Positions 1 through 11,880 of a DNA stretch of 64,000 nucleotides are shown piece by piece. The DNA lies in contig JACGCK010000157.1 in the NCBI GenBank assembly GCA_014925825.1, positions 41,276 through 105,275 of the forward strand, read 5' to 3'. The notes beneath the pieces are model-generated. The model was not told where the DNA came from. It did no database searches and saw only the letters and a list, made by a program, of their open reading frames with translations. Source of the stretch: Pholiota molesta. Lineage: Eukaryota; Basidiomycota; Agaricomycetes; Agaricales; Strophariaceae. Numbering within the stretch: the stretch's first letter is position 1; the number at the start of each line of letters is the position of its first letter. Both the position numbers and the translations under genes were made by a program.

Positions 1-1499
1 AGAAAATAGGTTGTTTTACCAGAGGGGGCGGCAACCAAAGGAGGCGGAATGTAATTTCCGAATTCATCATACTCAGGTCGATATAAACGCGGGTCAGGGG
101 CTCCACTGCCTGCAGCCAGATGGAAGCGTGGGTCATTGGCTCCACCTGCAACGTCGTCGGCCTTGGGTGGAACAGGTACAGGGAGGATATGATTTTGGTT
201 CAGACGACGGAATGCTGCTCTGTCAACCATGATTCGGCTTCGAATCTGAAGAAAGGAGGTAAGCAACGGGAATATGGTAAGCAATGTTCTTGAACACTGA
301 CATTATGCTTTACAAGTATTTCCCCATTTTTGATGGCGGCAAGGCCGTCGTATTCCATATGATGTGTCCCAATCAAAGAGACCCATTTCTTAGAGCGCTT
401 CCTGATCATGTCTTCCAACCCTTTTGGATCGGGATGGAACTGGAGAGGATAAGCGTCCAGGGAATCAATCTTGAATGTACCCTTCATCACACGAATGTGG
501 ACAGTAGTCTGCACTCGGCCCACTACGACACTCTGGGTGATGGGACGGTCCACCAAGTCGATACTTTCCAGATTGAGCTGGAACACGGCCTTGCCTTCGA
601 CGGCCGTGCGCGTCCAGGAAGCAAGCTGGAACAGCCGAATAAGACCAGTTATGGAGCAGCGTCCGACCATCACGCTGCGCGGGACAAGAATGGCGTAGAG
701 GAGGTCGAACGTAATCTCTCCGTGGGAGGTCAGGTGGTCGATCTTGTTCAGGGTGATGCGGAAGTCGCTGGCAATGGTGGACGTCAAGACGTTGACGGAG
801 GCGAGGACGTGGTTTTCCTCAGTGCTCCGCGACGTCTTGGCCTTGAGATCAGCCGCGTACTGAAGGAAGGAGGGATAGTAGGCGATAAAGATTTCTGGAT
901 CCAACTGTCAAGAATACTAAGTCAGTCAAAGTCAAACAAGTTGAAGGGACGTTCAGGTACCTCCAACGGATCGTTGTTCCAGGAGATACCTGGCCACGAC
1001 TTGATGACATCTTTACATGCTTTGAGAAGGTAACCGCTTTTGATCACGACTTTGAACGAGGGATCGATATTCTCTTGCTTAGAGACAGTGCGAACGATGC
1101 TACATAGAAGAGCGTATTCAGCAACACATTCTATGATGATGTAGTATTGAGCTTCTTACACGAAAGTGAAATCCTTCCAGATATCGTTAGTACCTCCGCC
1201 AATGATGGGGATGGTCTCGATGGTGACATTAGCGCTCGTATTCTAGGAACAGTGTGTCAGTATCGCAGTACGACGTCAAGAGAATGGTTGAACTGCACCC
1301 TGTACTTCCATGACTTGGTCCACCAGCTGTAATAGTAGTCGACACGCTTCACCTTCAACGCTGGCACAGGCAGGTGCTCGTCCTTTGCGACGGCGGTGAT
1401 TTTGGACTCGTTGTCCTCAAAGATGGAGGCCTCCTCAGCGACTTGAGAGGAAGGCCCAGCGGACGACTTTCTGACGAGACTGGAGAAGCGGCGATGCAT
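1..1499 (-). CDS. AAA-family ATPase, N-terminal part (DUF7025 region), partial at left edge
   Basis: This is the 5' part of a fungal AAA ATPase whose ATPase domain lies beyond the left edge. The likely start is the ATG at 1497-1499 (protein begins MHRRFSSLVRK). Exons then carry YYSWWTKSWKYR, the conserved stretch SGYLLKACKDVIKSWPG, then DPEIFIAYYPSFLQ and ITFDLLYAILVPRSVMV, all typical of the DUF7025 region found N-terminal to AAA modules in basidiomycete ATPases. One clear intron is 246-301; it joins LVKHN to IRSRIMVDRAAFRRLN. Another lies just above the DPEIF exon, about 905-960. Walker A and B motifs are not in the window, so the ATPase call rests on known family architecture. Such proteins are often annotated as proteasome-like or mitochondrial AAA ATPases, and their substrates are unknown. 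The frame looks intact through the visible part. Confidence 0.82.
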
Positions 1500-4400
1500 A
1501 GTAGGTAATGATAGCCCTCGTTTGAATCCCTTCCTCTTTAAATACCAGGTCAGAGTGACAACCAAAGCAGTGGACAAGTGTAATATGGCGTAAATTACTC
1601 ATTGATAAACCTGAGATGTTCAAAATTAGAGGACGGCTGCGCGAAAGTGCTGTGCAAGTTACTGCAAGTGACTCATACCGCGTCGTGTGCGGTATGTTGT
1701 ACACCAATAGAAGGCAAATAGAAGCATTTGTGACGCCGGTCGTGGGAAACGCTACGTGCAAGTTGCGATAAGCTGCTAAGCAGGATTGCTCCTGCGGCGA
1801 CCGTTCTCCGTCCGCCTGGGTTGTGCGTATGAGCTGCAAAAGGCTGTGGGCGAGGTTGCGTTGACATGAAAGTCTTGTTGGGGCATTGCTTTCGGTAATG
1901 TGGGGAAATTTCATAATAAGTACGTCCCAAAGGTGGCTGATTCAGAGGCAAAAATAGATGTACGATGGAATGTTCAATGTTATCACTGTATCAGTGAAGT
2001 ACATAGACACGCACAACAAATGATCCAGCTGCAGACATACGTATAATTAAGTTTACTTCTATGTTTGCACTGTATGTAAGTACTATGTAGTATGTACAGC
2101 GTACGAAGCTCCCTTTTATTGCCAGCAACTGTCTCCATCCAATGCCTATCAGCGACGGGGAGGTCCCTGAGCTTCGCGTTTTAAACCACACTATAATTAG
2201 TCCTGGGCTTCGGGCACCAAGCATCTAGATTCTACATTAGAATTATATGTCTTCGTCATAAATACCACTCTAGTATGCATAGTTGAGTTTTCTCAACAAT
2301 ATAACGTCTAGAACAGTCAAATAGATGCCTTGCTGCTCCATCAATATGTCAGTTATCTGCTCCGTCAAGAGCAGGCAACGGACTTGGGGATTTAGTAGTA
2401 CCAGTTTAAAAAAAGCCTTCTGCCCGAAGTCGCGTTGATCCCGGAGGCTTCAAAGACTGCGCTCATTCATTCATTCTTTTCTGTTCACCATGTATCCAAC
2501 TTCAATGTGCCGATGTGCGCTCTAGGCTGAGTTCTACGAGATACATATCTCGTTGGTATCTCGGCAGCACTCTTTGAGTCCATCACGCAAAACATATCGA
2601 AAAATACTGTCCAATTTTATCATTACTGCATAGCCACTTTCCCAAAAATTTGCGTGCGTGGGGTTGAAACAGATCGCAGCCTGGGGATCCTCCTCGGCGA
2701 CGGAAGCGGTGTGCAACACGGGGGCGCGTGTACGGTGTCAGAGGGTGTCAGAGATACTTACCGTCCGACGTCGCATCGTGTTGATCCGTGTTTGTTTGTA
2801 CACCTCTCCGATGCACACAAATAGCTTCACAGCCACTGCGATTGGCGGTAGCATTTAGTAACTAGTTGCGCTTCGCCTTCCTGTACTTCACGAGTTGTAC
2901 GCACTTGGGGCCGGCTCGACGATGAGGAGCAGCGTTGTATCAGCTTACTTTGGAACAGTGATAGCAGATATACGTATCATAGGCTCTAGGTCTAGAGCAT
3001 CTCGATGTGGAGGTCGGAGCAACATCTCCGATACCTCCAGGATAAGTATCTCTCATGTTTACCATCATTCTTGTCGGCGGTGAAGCCAGAAATACAAAAA
3101 GATATGTAGACCTTTACTCGGGTTGCCTATAATAAAGAGCCTTAGACGTACTTGTTTTACGGCGCCAACTTTCAGAGTTGGCCGCTGGATGATAGCTTCG
3201 AAGTGATCAAATTATATCCAATCTCGTACATACGCAAGGTTATTCCATCTTGCATTTATTTCCAAATAACTGGTAGGTCTCCCTGACGAAGGCAAATTAA
3301 TTACATTGAAGGGGCCCCACTAGACAAGCAAAGCATCGAGGTAAATTACAAAGGAAAAACATAGATGCTACTGTATGAAGGGAGTTCTTTGTTTTTATGA
3401 ATTTAGATAAGGACGTTGTCAACGTTGGAGCAGTAGAGATTCGAAAGGAAATTAAATGAGCGAGACCTCTCCTGTAAAGTCTTGGAAGTGACGGAATATA
3501 AGTACTATGCAGGACTTTGAATTGGTCCACATTTAACTCTCTCTTCGTCGTTTGCTACAAATTCCTAACAGCGATATGTTCAAAATATACAGGCTTGCAT
3601 GACAACTACGGGCTGTGCATTGACTTGCGAGTGTAAACCCGCATATCAAGCGGTTGTCGAGGTAAGTATTAAATCGGTATTAAAGAATCTGCCGCCTCCA
3701 TACTCCAAGAAACGAGAGCAATGAACACGTCATTAAACAAATGAATTAATTAATATGGCATTCCAGAATCCTCACATCGTCGTAATGCCTCGATCTCTCC
3801 AATCTCTCTGCTTTCGGCTTGCCTCACTAACTGCGCCACACCTGCACGCGATGCGCAGTACTTACTCGCCCCGCGTAATGTGTTTCCACCTCATCTCTGC
3901 TGGAGCGGGAACATTCATCCGCTAGGCTACTCAGTGGTCAAACACGTTGAATCCGGGTGATTGTACATCTTGAATTAACAGCTGGACAAGCTGTCATGTC
4001 GCTGTGATTGGATTTCGAAACCTTGCACATAGACAATACTTACATCGTGGTCTTACGTACTTTGATTAGGCTTGAACTGACAGCGTTTGCTGAGCGATAT
4101 CGAACTGCAGCCTTGTTGGGCGCTGAGAGCGCAGTGATAGTGAGTTCGCAGTGGTCAGTGTGGATTGGAAATGGAGGAGCGGGAGCCTGGCGAGCCCGGG
4201 TCCCGATTTAAGGCAGTGCTGAGTTCCGCCTTTAGTGTCGGAGGTCTAAAACGGGCATGGCAACGGGCTCTGCCACGTGTGGGAGGAATGGCAACAAAGG
4301 GTTTTGCCTTGTGCTTATAGAGCGGCGGCGTCGAACGACAATGGCCGAAGAACAATTACCGCCACGCCCGCCGACTTTCCTTTATTATCCCTCTTGTTCT

Positions 4401-4728
4401 CATTGTTCTCCAAACAGCCTCTGACAGTCCAAACTTTCGAAGAACCCATCTTATCTCTCACGCGGTCGCTTCTCGGAAACGTGTTCACCGTTATAATAAC
4501 CAGGGTACCCACTCTACTCTGGTACCTCCTCCTGTTACTTTGGTTCGGGCGTTCATTCTGACCTCTTTATCCTTCGCCTTATAGGTCCGGATATTCTCCC
4601 ATTTCTTGACTTCTAATTCGTCAGACACTGTGTGTATTGACCTTACGAACTCTTCACGAGCGCCTTCCTATTGCGTTCAATCAACCACGGACAACACTTC
4701 TCTTTCGTACCGTCATTTCTCATCTATC
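1500..4728. other. intergenic region without a recognisable gene
   Basis: This stretch of about 3.2 kb separates the divergently transcribed AAA ATPase and the hypothetical gene at 4729. The open frames are short (under about 160 codons), overlap one another and show no recognisable domain. Base composition is AT-richer than the flanking exons. A short inverted repeat lies at 3009-3038. The last 350 bases before 4729 are pyrimidine-rich and probably hold the promoter and 5' leader of that gene. Confidence 0.6.
3009..3038. repeat. short inverted repeat (hairpin)
   Basis: The left arm GGAGGTCGGAG (3009-3019) is followed by a six-base loop and a right arm CTCCGATACCTCC (3026-3038). The arms pair over 11 bases with two bases bulged out. 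It lies in the middle of the gene-free region and has no T run after it, so I assign no function. Confidence 0.5.
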
Positions 4729-5919
4729 ATGACCACTACTACCCCTTCTTTCCGTGTCGAGCTCTTCCCCGCACCGCCTCCTACGTTCAACAGCCTAGAC
4801 CCCAAAGAACGCTCTCGCCTCCTTCGTTCAACCCGCAAACTCGGTGCTTTACTGGGAACGACGCCAATCGTAGTCGAGATGGAGTCGGGAACCAACGCCT
4901 CGCCAAAAGCGACCCGCCGCGACGGGCGCATCTTCCACTCGCGCTCCTCGTCCATCTCGTCTGTCGACTCTGCCGAGCCGGACTACGTCATGGTCAAATC
5001 GACCGCCCGCTCATCACCCTATCAGGCGCAATTTCTCCCTCCATTGGACACCGACTCGCCGAGCCCGAGGCCGAGGAACGAGGATAAGCCGACGAGCAAG
5101 AAACGGAAGGGCCCCAACGGAGCTTTGCCCCCTATAGCGCTCGTATTTGACATCTCTGGCTCGCAAACCCGCTCTGGATCCGCGGTTTCACAGCCACTGC
5201 TCCTTCGGGCCCGGCCCGTCCCTGCAGGCCCTGTTGACAGCCGTATAAAGTCGTCTAGCAACCACGGACGGGTTTCGAAACACCTCTCTCCCATCGCGTC
5301 CTCCTTCAACATGGATGCCCCGTCACCACCCACGTCCCCCACGATGCCCACGCCCGCAGCACACCTGCTCAATGACAAGGAGAGGCGCAGGAAGATGGCC
5401 AAGCTCACGCGCACGCTCGGCGAGAACATCCCGCCGGAGCTCGTCTTCCAGGACGCCCCGCGCCGCTCGCTCTCCGTCACCTACCACCCGCGCGCCGACC
5501 CCATCGCGGCGCTCCAGCGGCCCTCCACGTTCCACCCGGTGGGCGCACCGCCGCCACTGGCTGTCGCAGAGGTGCCGATCCCCGCTCCCCGCCCAGCAAC
5601 TGCGGATGCGACGAAGTCCACAAAACGTAGGCACCGTCCCCGCAGTCTTACCCTCGGCTCATCGTCCGCTATAGCCGCAGCCGCCGCTGCCCTGACGCGC
5701 GGCACGACGTCTCTGGACGATCAGCCTCCGCCCCCGCTGCCGATTCAGAAGAAGGAACTGCCGTTCACGTCCGCGCGGCCTGCGGCGTCTGTGACGCTGC
5801 AGGTCCCCGCTGAGTCGACGGAGTTTGGGCGCCGGAAGGAGAGGGAGTGGAGCGGGGAGTGGAATCTCAAGGATATGGACGACGTCGCGAGGCGCCTCCG
5901 CGGGTTGAAAGGTCGATGA
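4729..5919 (+). CDS. basidiomycete hypothetical protein with duplicated KER...KL.R.LG motif
   Basis: A single exon encodes 396 residues from the ATG at 4729 (MTTTTPSFRVELFP). An in-frame ATG at 4606 would add 41 residues, but these look like transcribed leader, so the inner start is preferred. The protein is rich in Ser, Pro and Arg and probably largely disordered. It has no signal peptide or membrane segment. Two related helical motifs stand out: DPKERSRLLRSTRKLGALLG near residues 24-43 and LNDKERRRKMAKLTRTLGEN near 214-233, the second followed by PPELVF. I know the second form only as a recurring motif in uncharacterised basidiomycete proteins. The KKRKGP stretch near residue 124 could serve as a nuclear signal. 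The far C-terminus is charged and conserved-looking (EWSGEWNLKDMDDVARRLRG). Function is unknown. Confidence 0.78.
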   Translation: MTTTTPSFRVELFPAPPPTFNSLDPKERSRLLRSTRKLGALLGTTPIVVEMESGTNASPKATRRDGRIFHSRSSSISSVDSAEPDYVMVKSTARSSPYQAQFLPPLDTDSPSPRPRNEDKPTSKKRKGPNGALPPIALVFDISGSQTRSGSAVSQPLLLRARPVPAGPVDSRIKSSSNHGRVSKHLSPIASSFNMDAPSPPTSPTMPTPAAHLLNDKERRRKMAKLTRTLGENIPPELVFQDAPRRSLSVTYHPRADPIAALQRPSTFHPVGAPPPLAVAEVPIPAPRPATADATKSTKRRHRPRSLTLGSSSAIAAAAAALTRGTTSLDDQPPPPLPIQKKELPFTSARPAASVTLQVPAESTEFGRRKEREWSGEWNLKDMDDVARRLRGLKGR

Positions 5920-6621
5920 AGCGACGTCACCGCGTCACCATTCATCCACGAATCCACCATTCATCCCGGATCTAATCCGCAGTTGTCATTCATGCCCCCC
6001 ACGGGTTTCTGCGATACCTCACGACCTTCCCGCCCAAAATTCATGCTCGCCTCGTCTATCTCTCATAGCTCTGGCTAGCGCCCGTTTCCTCTCCACTTTT
6101 CTTTCTGCCACCACATCAGCTGCTTGCCGCTTATCATGACGATTCTCCTTCTATCTTATATTACCCTCCATCTATAATGTGTATGTATCTATCATTCCCA
6201 TTCTTAATTATGTATGTACTACATCAATGTTACTCCATTCACCGCAGGCAATACCCACACAGCGCCTCATTGTGTATTAATATAGCAGGCATAGTACTTC
6301 GCATACATCCAAAGGAAGAGCTCGCATCAGTGGCCAGCACGGTGGGTGCCGCCTGTTTTTTTGGGAACAAAGCCACTCCCTAACCGGTGTTTGGACGCAT
6401 TCCCTGACGGAATTTCAAGAAGAGGCCATTGTCCCGCGTCTCGTCCTCCCTCTCACATGTGCAAATGGCGGGTTTATAAGGAGCAGGCGTGGATAATAGA
6501 TATGATTGCTCGTAATCTCGGCGCCTAGCTCCATTCCTAGGAGCGGTTTACAGGTGGCGTTCGTTCCTTCGACTTTGATTCCTGCGAGTCTACCTACTCA
6601 CTCCCGGGAAGTAGGACTGAA
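5920..6621. other. intergenic region, 3' end of hypothetical gene and F-box promoter
   Basis: About 700 bases between two genes on the same strand. The first 250 bases are C/T-rich and AT-rich and probably form the 3' untranslated region. No domain-bearing open frame and no clear TATA element were seen. Confidence 0.5.
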
Positions 6622-7892
6622 ATGCCACCAGTGGTCCTGGAGCTTCCTACGGAGATTTTATGCGCCATCTTTGAGATCAGCACCTCCCAGTTCTCGGTAT
6701 CACCATCGCCGATATATCCGGCGTCGACCGCAGAAACACCCCGGGCGCTTAGGCTGCCTTTCAACGTGACCGACTCTGATTTCTGCGCCCTGCCTTCCTT
6801 GAAAGAGCTTACTCTCCACTGTCTCGCCCTGTCGCATGTATGTTCGCGGTGGAGGCAGGTCGCGGTCGCCATGCACTCGCTTTGGGCGCTTCTCCATCTC
6901 GGGAGCCATGCCGTCAGGAGGCATTTGGAGCGCACCACTACTACCGCGGCCTTGCTCTCCCGCTCGAGCCCACTTCCTCTATCCCTCGATATCGGCGTCC
7001 AGGAATCCCCTGACCCCGAGCGCGACAGGAGCGGCATCCGAGATGGGCTCCGCGAGCATGTCCACCGATGCCACGCGCTGCGCGTCGTGAGCGGCGATCT
7101 CGTTATCGCCGACGTCTTCGACGCGTTCGTGGGGCACGCCCTCAGCCTGTCTGAATCCGCCCGCCCCTCCCGCGGCGAGCAGAGATCGCCGCTGGCCCGG
7201 GTACATGTAGTGCAAACGGCGCCGACGCGGACCCGCCCGCCCGTCCTTCCCGTCCGGCCTGGGTTTATTGGTCGCGCCGAGCCTGGTCGCGCGGCGCGGG
7301 TATCTCTGTGTACCCGCGCTGGGGGTTGCGGGACGTGGTCCTCGAAGACATCGGTCTTTCGTACCACGGTCATTTTCGGCTGTTCATGCGGAGCACGGCG
7401 AGGCGGCTGGTGCTGCACCGCATCGGGATCCCTGGTGGGACGCCGTATGTGCGGCGGGTGGTGGGTCAGGGGGGGTCCTCCGTGGTGGCGTTGGTGGTGT
7501 CCGAGCTGCGGTGTCTCGGTCCAGACTCGGAGGACGAAAGACAGAATCTGTATTCGACGTTCTTCGCTCTGAGTCTCTGTCCGAACCTGCAAGAGCTCGA
7601 GCTTGCAGCCCTCGATGATCCGGCGTTCGCGGGCTTGCTGGAGCTCCTACGCCCGCCCCCGCCGCTCGTTTTCTGGGAACTTCGCAAGCTCGTTTTACGC
7701 GGGATGGATATGCGTAGTCGGGGTGTTGTGCTGACGCTGGCTGCGGCGTTTCCGGCGGTTGGTGAGATGGTGTTGGGGAGTACGGTTTCCGGGACTAGTG
7801 TTCTAGTTTATGATACTTGGATGGCGCTAGATGGCGTATGGCCGCAGTTGCACGAAATTGTGTTGAATGGAGAAGTAGTTAGGCGGTGGTAG
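6622..7892 (+). CDS. F-box protein with a frame break
   Basis: The N-terminus (VVLELPTEILCAIFEIST) followed by LSHVCSRWRQVAVAMHSLWALL is a typical fungal F-box, which would bind Skp1 in an SCF ubiquitin ligase. The first frame is open from ATG 6622 to 7572. Its F-box and early region look authentic, but the C-terminal half is read in another frame (GLRDVVLEDIGLSYHGHF ... SLCPNLQELELAALDDP), which ends at 7892 and has leucine-rich features. The other frame has a stop at 7152-7154, so the switch must fall between 7152 and about 7310. A one-base deletion in the C-rich stretch or an unrecognised intron beginning at the GTACAT at 7201 could explain it. The substrate is unknown. The gene is GC-rich compared with its flanks. 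Confidence 0.72.
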
Positions 7893-8806
7893 CCGTTTAG
7901 TGGGACTAGCAATACGATTTACGATTGATGCTGTGGTATGATTCGTGGAAGCCGTGCGTGTACTTGGTCTTTGGAGTCATTCCAAGACTCGAGAGTCATC
8001 ATATATTTCTGATGTTGTTTTTGCACGTCTATCTTATTACGATGTTTTCGGTTACTTTACCGTCCTTATCTTTGCTCTTATTAATATCGCAAGATCGAAA
8101 GCTATATAGAGGGCACTAGCCTTGAAACGCTGAACTTAATTTGTTCAGCCTTCCTGCAGTATGTGTTCTTTGAAAGTACCTATGGCAATTGAATTGTTGT
8201 CCGGAAAGAATATGCTACCTATGACGCACACATACATATATGACGAGTCTATAGAACGCATCCTTCAAGGATCTATAAATAGCATATGTATTCCAGGCAT
8301 CATCATCATGCCTTTAGAAATGGGCGGGACCCTACATATGTAGGATGAACTACGCCTTTGCTACGCCTCGTATTTACTCTGGAAGTTTGGTAACATAGTA
8401 AGCCTAGAATACTTCGGACGAACGTGCGTTGTACTCAGCGCACTGCATAAGTTACTAAGTATAAGTACGCTGTCCATCAAGGTAGACAGACATCAACAAG
8501 CCTTGGGAATGTATCAGTGAGAAGAGGGAGTTCTCGCAGTGAGCTGAGGCTAAAATTACGCGTGGGACCACGTGCCCGCATGGATGGTTCATTTACCTCG
8601 GCCAACAGATGATACACACCTATTTCTCCCACTATCGGGGAGCTGAAGAAGCAGGACTATCTGCATCTCGTAAATGGAGAAGACATCGGATCTTTGCGTG
8701 CTAAAACTGCGCCATATAAGTAGGTGGAAAGCATCGGCGACGTTGACATCCTTCCCTTCCCTCCATTTCACTATCGGAGAGCATTGTTGGTGTTCACCTG
8801 CCGCAA
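7893..8806. other. intergenic region upstream of the transporter gene
   Basis: About 900 bases, AT-rich in the first half, with no supported gene. The last 100 bases carry a TATA-like element at 8715 and a pyrimidine-rich stretch before the transporter start. Confidence 0.5.
8715..8719 (+). promoter_or_regulatory. TATA-like element of the Git1-like transporter gene
   Basis: The sequence CATATAAG sits about 90 bases upstream of the chosen ATG at 8807, and a C/T-rich stretch follows it. The distance suits a fungal TATA box, but this is only a motif match. Confidence 0.4.
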
Positions 8807-11629
8807 ATGCCTTTATTTTCGAAAGAACAGTTGCGCCATGTCTCTCTCATATTCGCGTGAGCAGCCTCCGACTTGTCTATATTATCGCAGGAAAGCCCTA
8901 ACTATCGGACGTTTGTGTTGTCTCTTTCTCTTTCTAGATGTGGGACGGCACTGTTCTCAGATGGTACGATTATTATCTTATGAGCTTAATTAGAGGCTTA
9001 TTACCTCTTTTACAGGATACGGAAATAGTGTCATTGGAAATGGTGAGCTATCCCAAATAACATTCCATCTGGTTTATACCCTCGCTAAACCCCTTCCCAT
9101 CAGTCAATACAAGTGTGTACCATTCATGCGCGCTAGCGACGATGCATAGAAGTGTCGAGAATTGACGGGTCACAGTATTAACCCGAATATACGGGTCGAA
9201 TCAGCTCAGCCAACACGACTACAGCAGGACCTTGACCAGTTTGACTTTTGCCGGAACGGCGGTGGGGATGTTAATATTTGGTGAGGGCATTAAAGGCTGA
9301 ACATTCGGTGATACTCTGTCTAACTCCTAGAACAGGCTACATTTCCGATAAAATTGGGCGGAAATTTGGGATGGTAAGTACAAGCTCCCCAAATCAAGAA
9401 GTCTCCCCAATTCAAGTATGGGCGGTATTGTAGATGGCCGCCGCTGCAATCGTTGCGCTGTTTTCAGGGTTATCGGCGGCATCTTCAGGTGCGCACGGTA
9501 GTATAGGCGGGCTGTTGAGCATGCTCGGCGCCATGAGGTATGAGGTATTCGCTGATTCTCCTTGAGCATTTTGTTAACCTTGAGACAGGTTCCTTCTCGG
9601 TATTGGTATTGGCGCAGAATATCCCTGTGGATCCGTCTCTGCGTCTGAGCAGTCAGAAGGCCCACTGATCAGTAAACGCGCCCAGCATCGGTGGTTCGCA
9701 CTGGCTACAAGTAAGCGAACACAGCTTGCGACAGTTTTTGCTTTTTTTCTCATGCGTACGCTGTTTAGACACTATGATCGACTTGGGCTTCGTTATGGGG
9801 TGTTTCGTTCCATTTGTTTTGTTCAAAATGTGAGCAAAATTACTTGTTTTTATGAAGCGGCTCGGGAATTCATATTTGCGCTAGATTTGGGGATAATCAT
9901 CTGCGAGCCGTATGGCGTCTCTCTCTTGGCCTTGGAATCGTTCCCGCTGTAGCCGTATTTTTCTGGCGTCTGAATATGGAGGAGCCCGCTAGATATAAGC
10001 GCGACTCCATGAAGTTCGCGAGGATCCCATATCTTCTCATCTTTCGCCGTTATGGAGTAAGATTGATCGGTATCTCGGCCGTTTGGTGCGTACTACGTTG
10101 TATCAAGTTTCGAAGAGTGTTTCTGACCTCATTAATTATTCCTCCTTCCGTTTTTTACATACAGGTTTTTATATAACTTGATTGTGTATGGAGCATTTTT
10201 TCCCTTGCCTTAAACGGCTTAAACTTAACTCATAGCACAATGCAATGCTCTTCCCTTATAGATACCCAGTAAGTATCGATCAATCCTCGATATTCGATGA
10301 TGCTTACTACTCGCAATGCAGTTCGGTCTCTACTCATCCATTGTTGTCAACAAGTAGGCTCCCTCTTCGTATATTTTGCCACTTTATTTATTCTGATGTG
10401 CACTAGCATTACCGGCGGTGCTTCTGATCTTACCATAGTGTTGGGATGGGCCACTGTAATTAAGTGCGCAGTTTCTCATCTCTATCTTTTCCTCGAACTG
10501 TAAGGCTGACTCGGAGCCCATTCGCCAGTCTGTTCTACTTACCCGGCAGCCTTGTTGGAGCGTTCATTGTGGATTATCTTGGGGCCAGAAATACGATGGT
10601 AAACATGACTGGGATTTCGCTTCCGGAGATCGTCTACTAAATCTGCTCTACCCCGTGAAGATTACAGGGCTGGTGCTACAGGCGATCATTGGCTTTATTA
10701 TGAGCGCTCTATATGCCAAGTATGTTCAATTTCTGCCACTATCTATCAAGGTATTAACCAAATATATAATCCCTCAGACTTACGGTACACGTTGGTGCAT
10801 TTGCTGTAAGTCTCAGGCGCTCGTAATTCATAATAAATACCCGTCAAAGAGACCCGCTCACTTCTCCGAACAACTCAGGTCGTTTATGGAATATTCCTAT
10901 CCTTCGGAGAGCTTGGTACGTCGACAGCATGCACATAGTACTCAGAGCGCTTCTGATGTTCGTTCGTGTAGGACCTGGTAACTGTATAGGACTATTGGCC
11001 AGTAAATCCAGCCCAACCGCAGTCAGAGGGCAGTTTTACGGCATTGCCGCTGCTATAGGGAAGCTAGGCGCGTTTGTTGGGACATGGAGTATGTGGAATT
11101 GCTCTCTCGTGTCATCAATCGTCGATTCACATTATCAAATTCAATTCCTTCAGTGTTCCCGCCTATCATCGACGGTGTGTCCGCCACGAATGCTTATGAT
11201 CAACGCGTTAGCAGTACTGATTGATAAATTATTGATTAGCATTTGGTGGTCCCGATTCGGCGAGAGGAAATACTGGGCCGTTCTGGATTGGAAGCGGTAT
11301 GAACGGATGGTTTGTATTCTTTGTTGATATATTCTAACCAGAGGATGGATTTTGTAGGAGTTGCCATACTAAGCGCCCTTATTACGATTCTTTTCGTAAA
11401 ACCTTTGACGGTCGACGGTATGGAGAAAGAGGATGCCCTAGTACGTTGTTTCCACGCATCAAATTCTCTATTTCCTGAGTTGTATGCCTAGTTCCGAGAA
11501 TATCTTGAAGCCAACGGTTACGACACGTCATCAATGGGTTTGCCTAGCGAAGACACCAGGTCTGCCAGCGATATCGCAATCGCTGAAGAGAAAGACGAGA
11601 AGGAATACTCCAAGGAGTCTGCTGCATGA
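8807..11629 (+). CDS. Git1-like glycerophosphodiester/phosphate:H+ symporter (MFS)
   Basis: This reads as a complete MFS carrier of the family that includes yeast Git1, which imports glycerophosphoinositol and related phosphodiesters. Splicing about 22 short introns gives one continuous frame. Landmarks in order: [67 protein letters not shown] (the MFS loop 2-3 motif), [59 protein letters not shown], then [40 protein letters not shown] and [18 protein letters not shown]. The acidic tail ends in [14 protein letters not shown] and a TGA at 11627. Start 8807 was chosen because the frame runs from it without a break into the conserved first membrane segment. Exons are often under 60 bases, including 9-base and 7-base microexons. 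Plasma membrane location is inferred from the family. Confidence 0.9.
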
Positions 11630-11880
11630 TCACTTGATGACCTTACGATATGGAATGCTCGAATGTGATGTGATTCGTTATGAACCTGGCCTCAGAAAAA
11701 CGCCCATCGCTTATAAATATCATGTACATGAAACGACCATTTACTTAACTTATATACGTTCTTCTTGCACTATCACCTTGGGAAAATAAGTCAACGACCG
11801 TCAGCTACCATTAAAAGTATTAAAAAAATGTCAGTTTTGCAATTGGGATATAGTAATATTTTACTTGGATTCGTGAGCGT

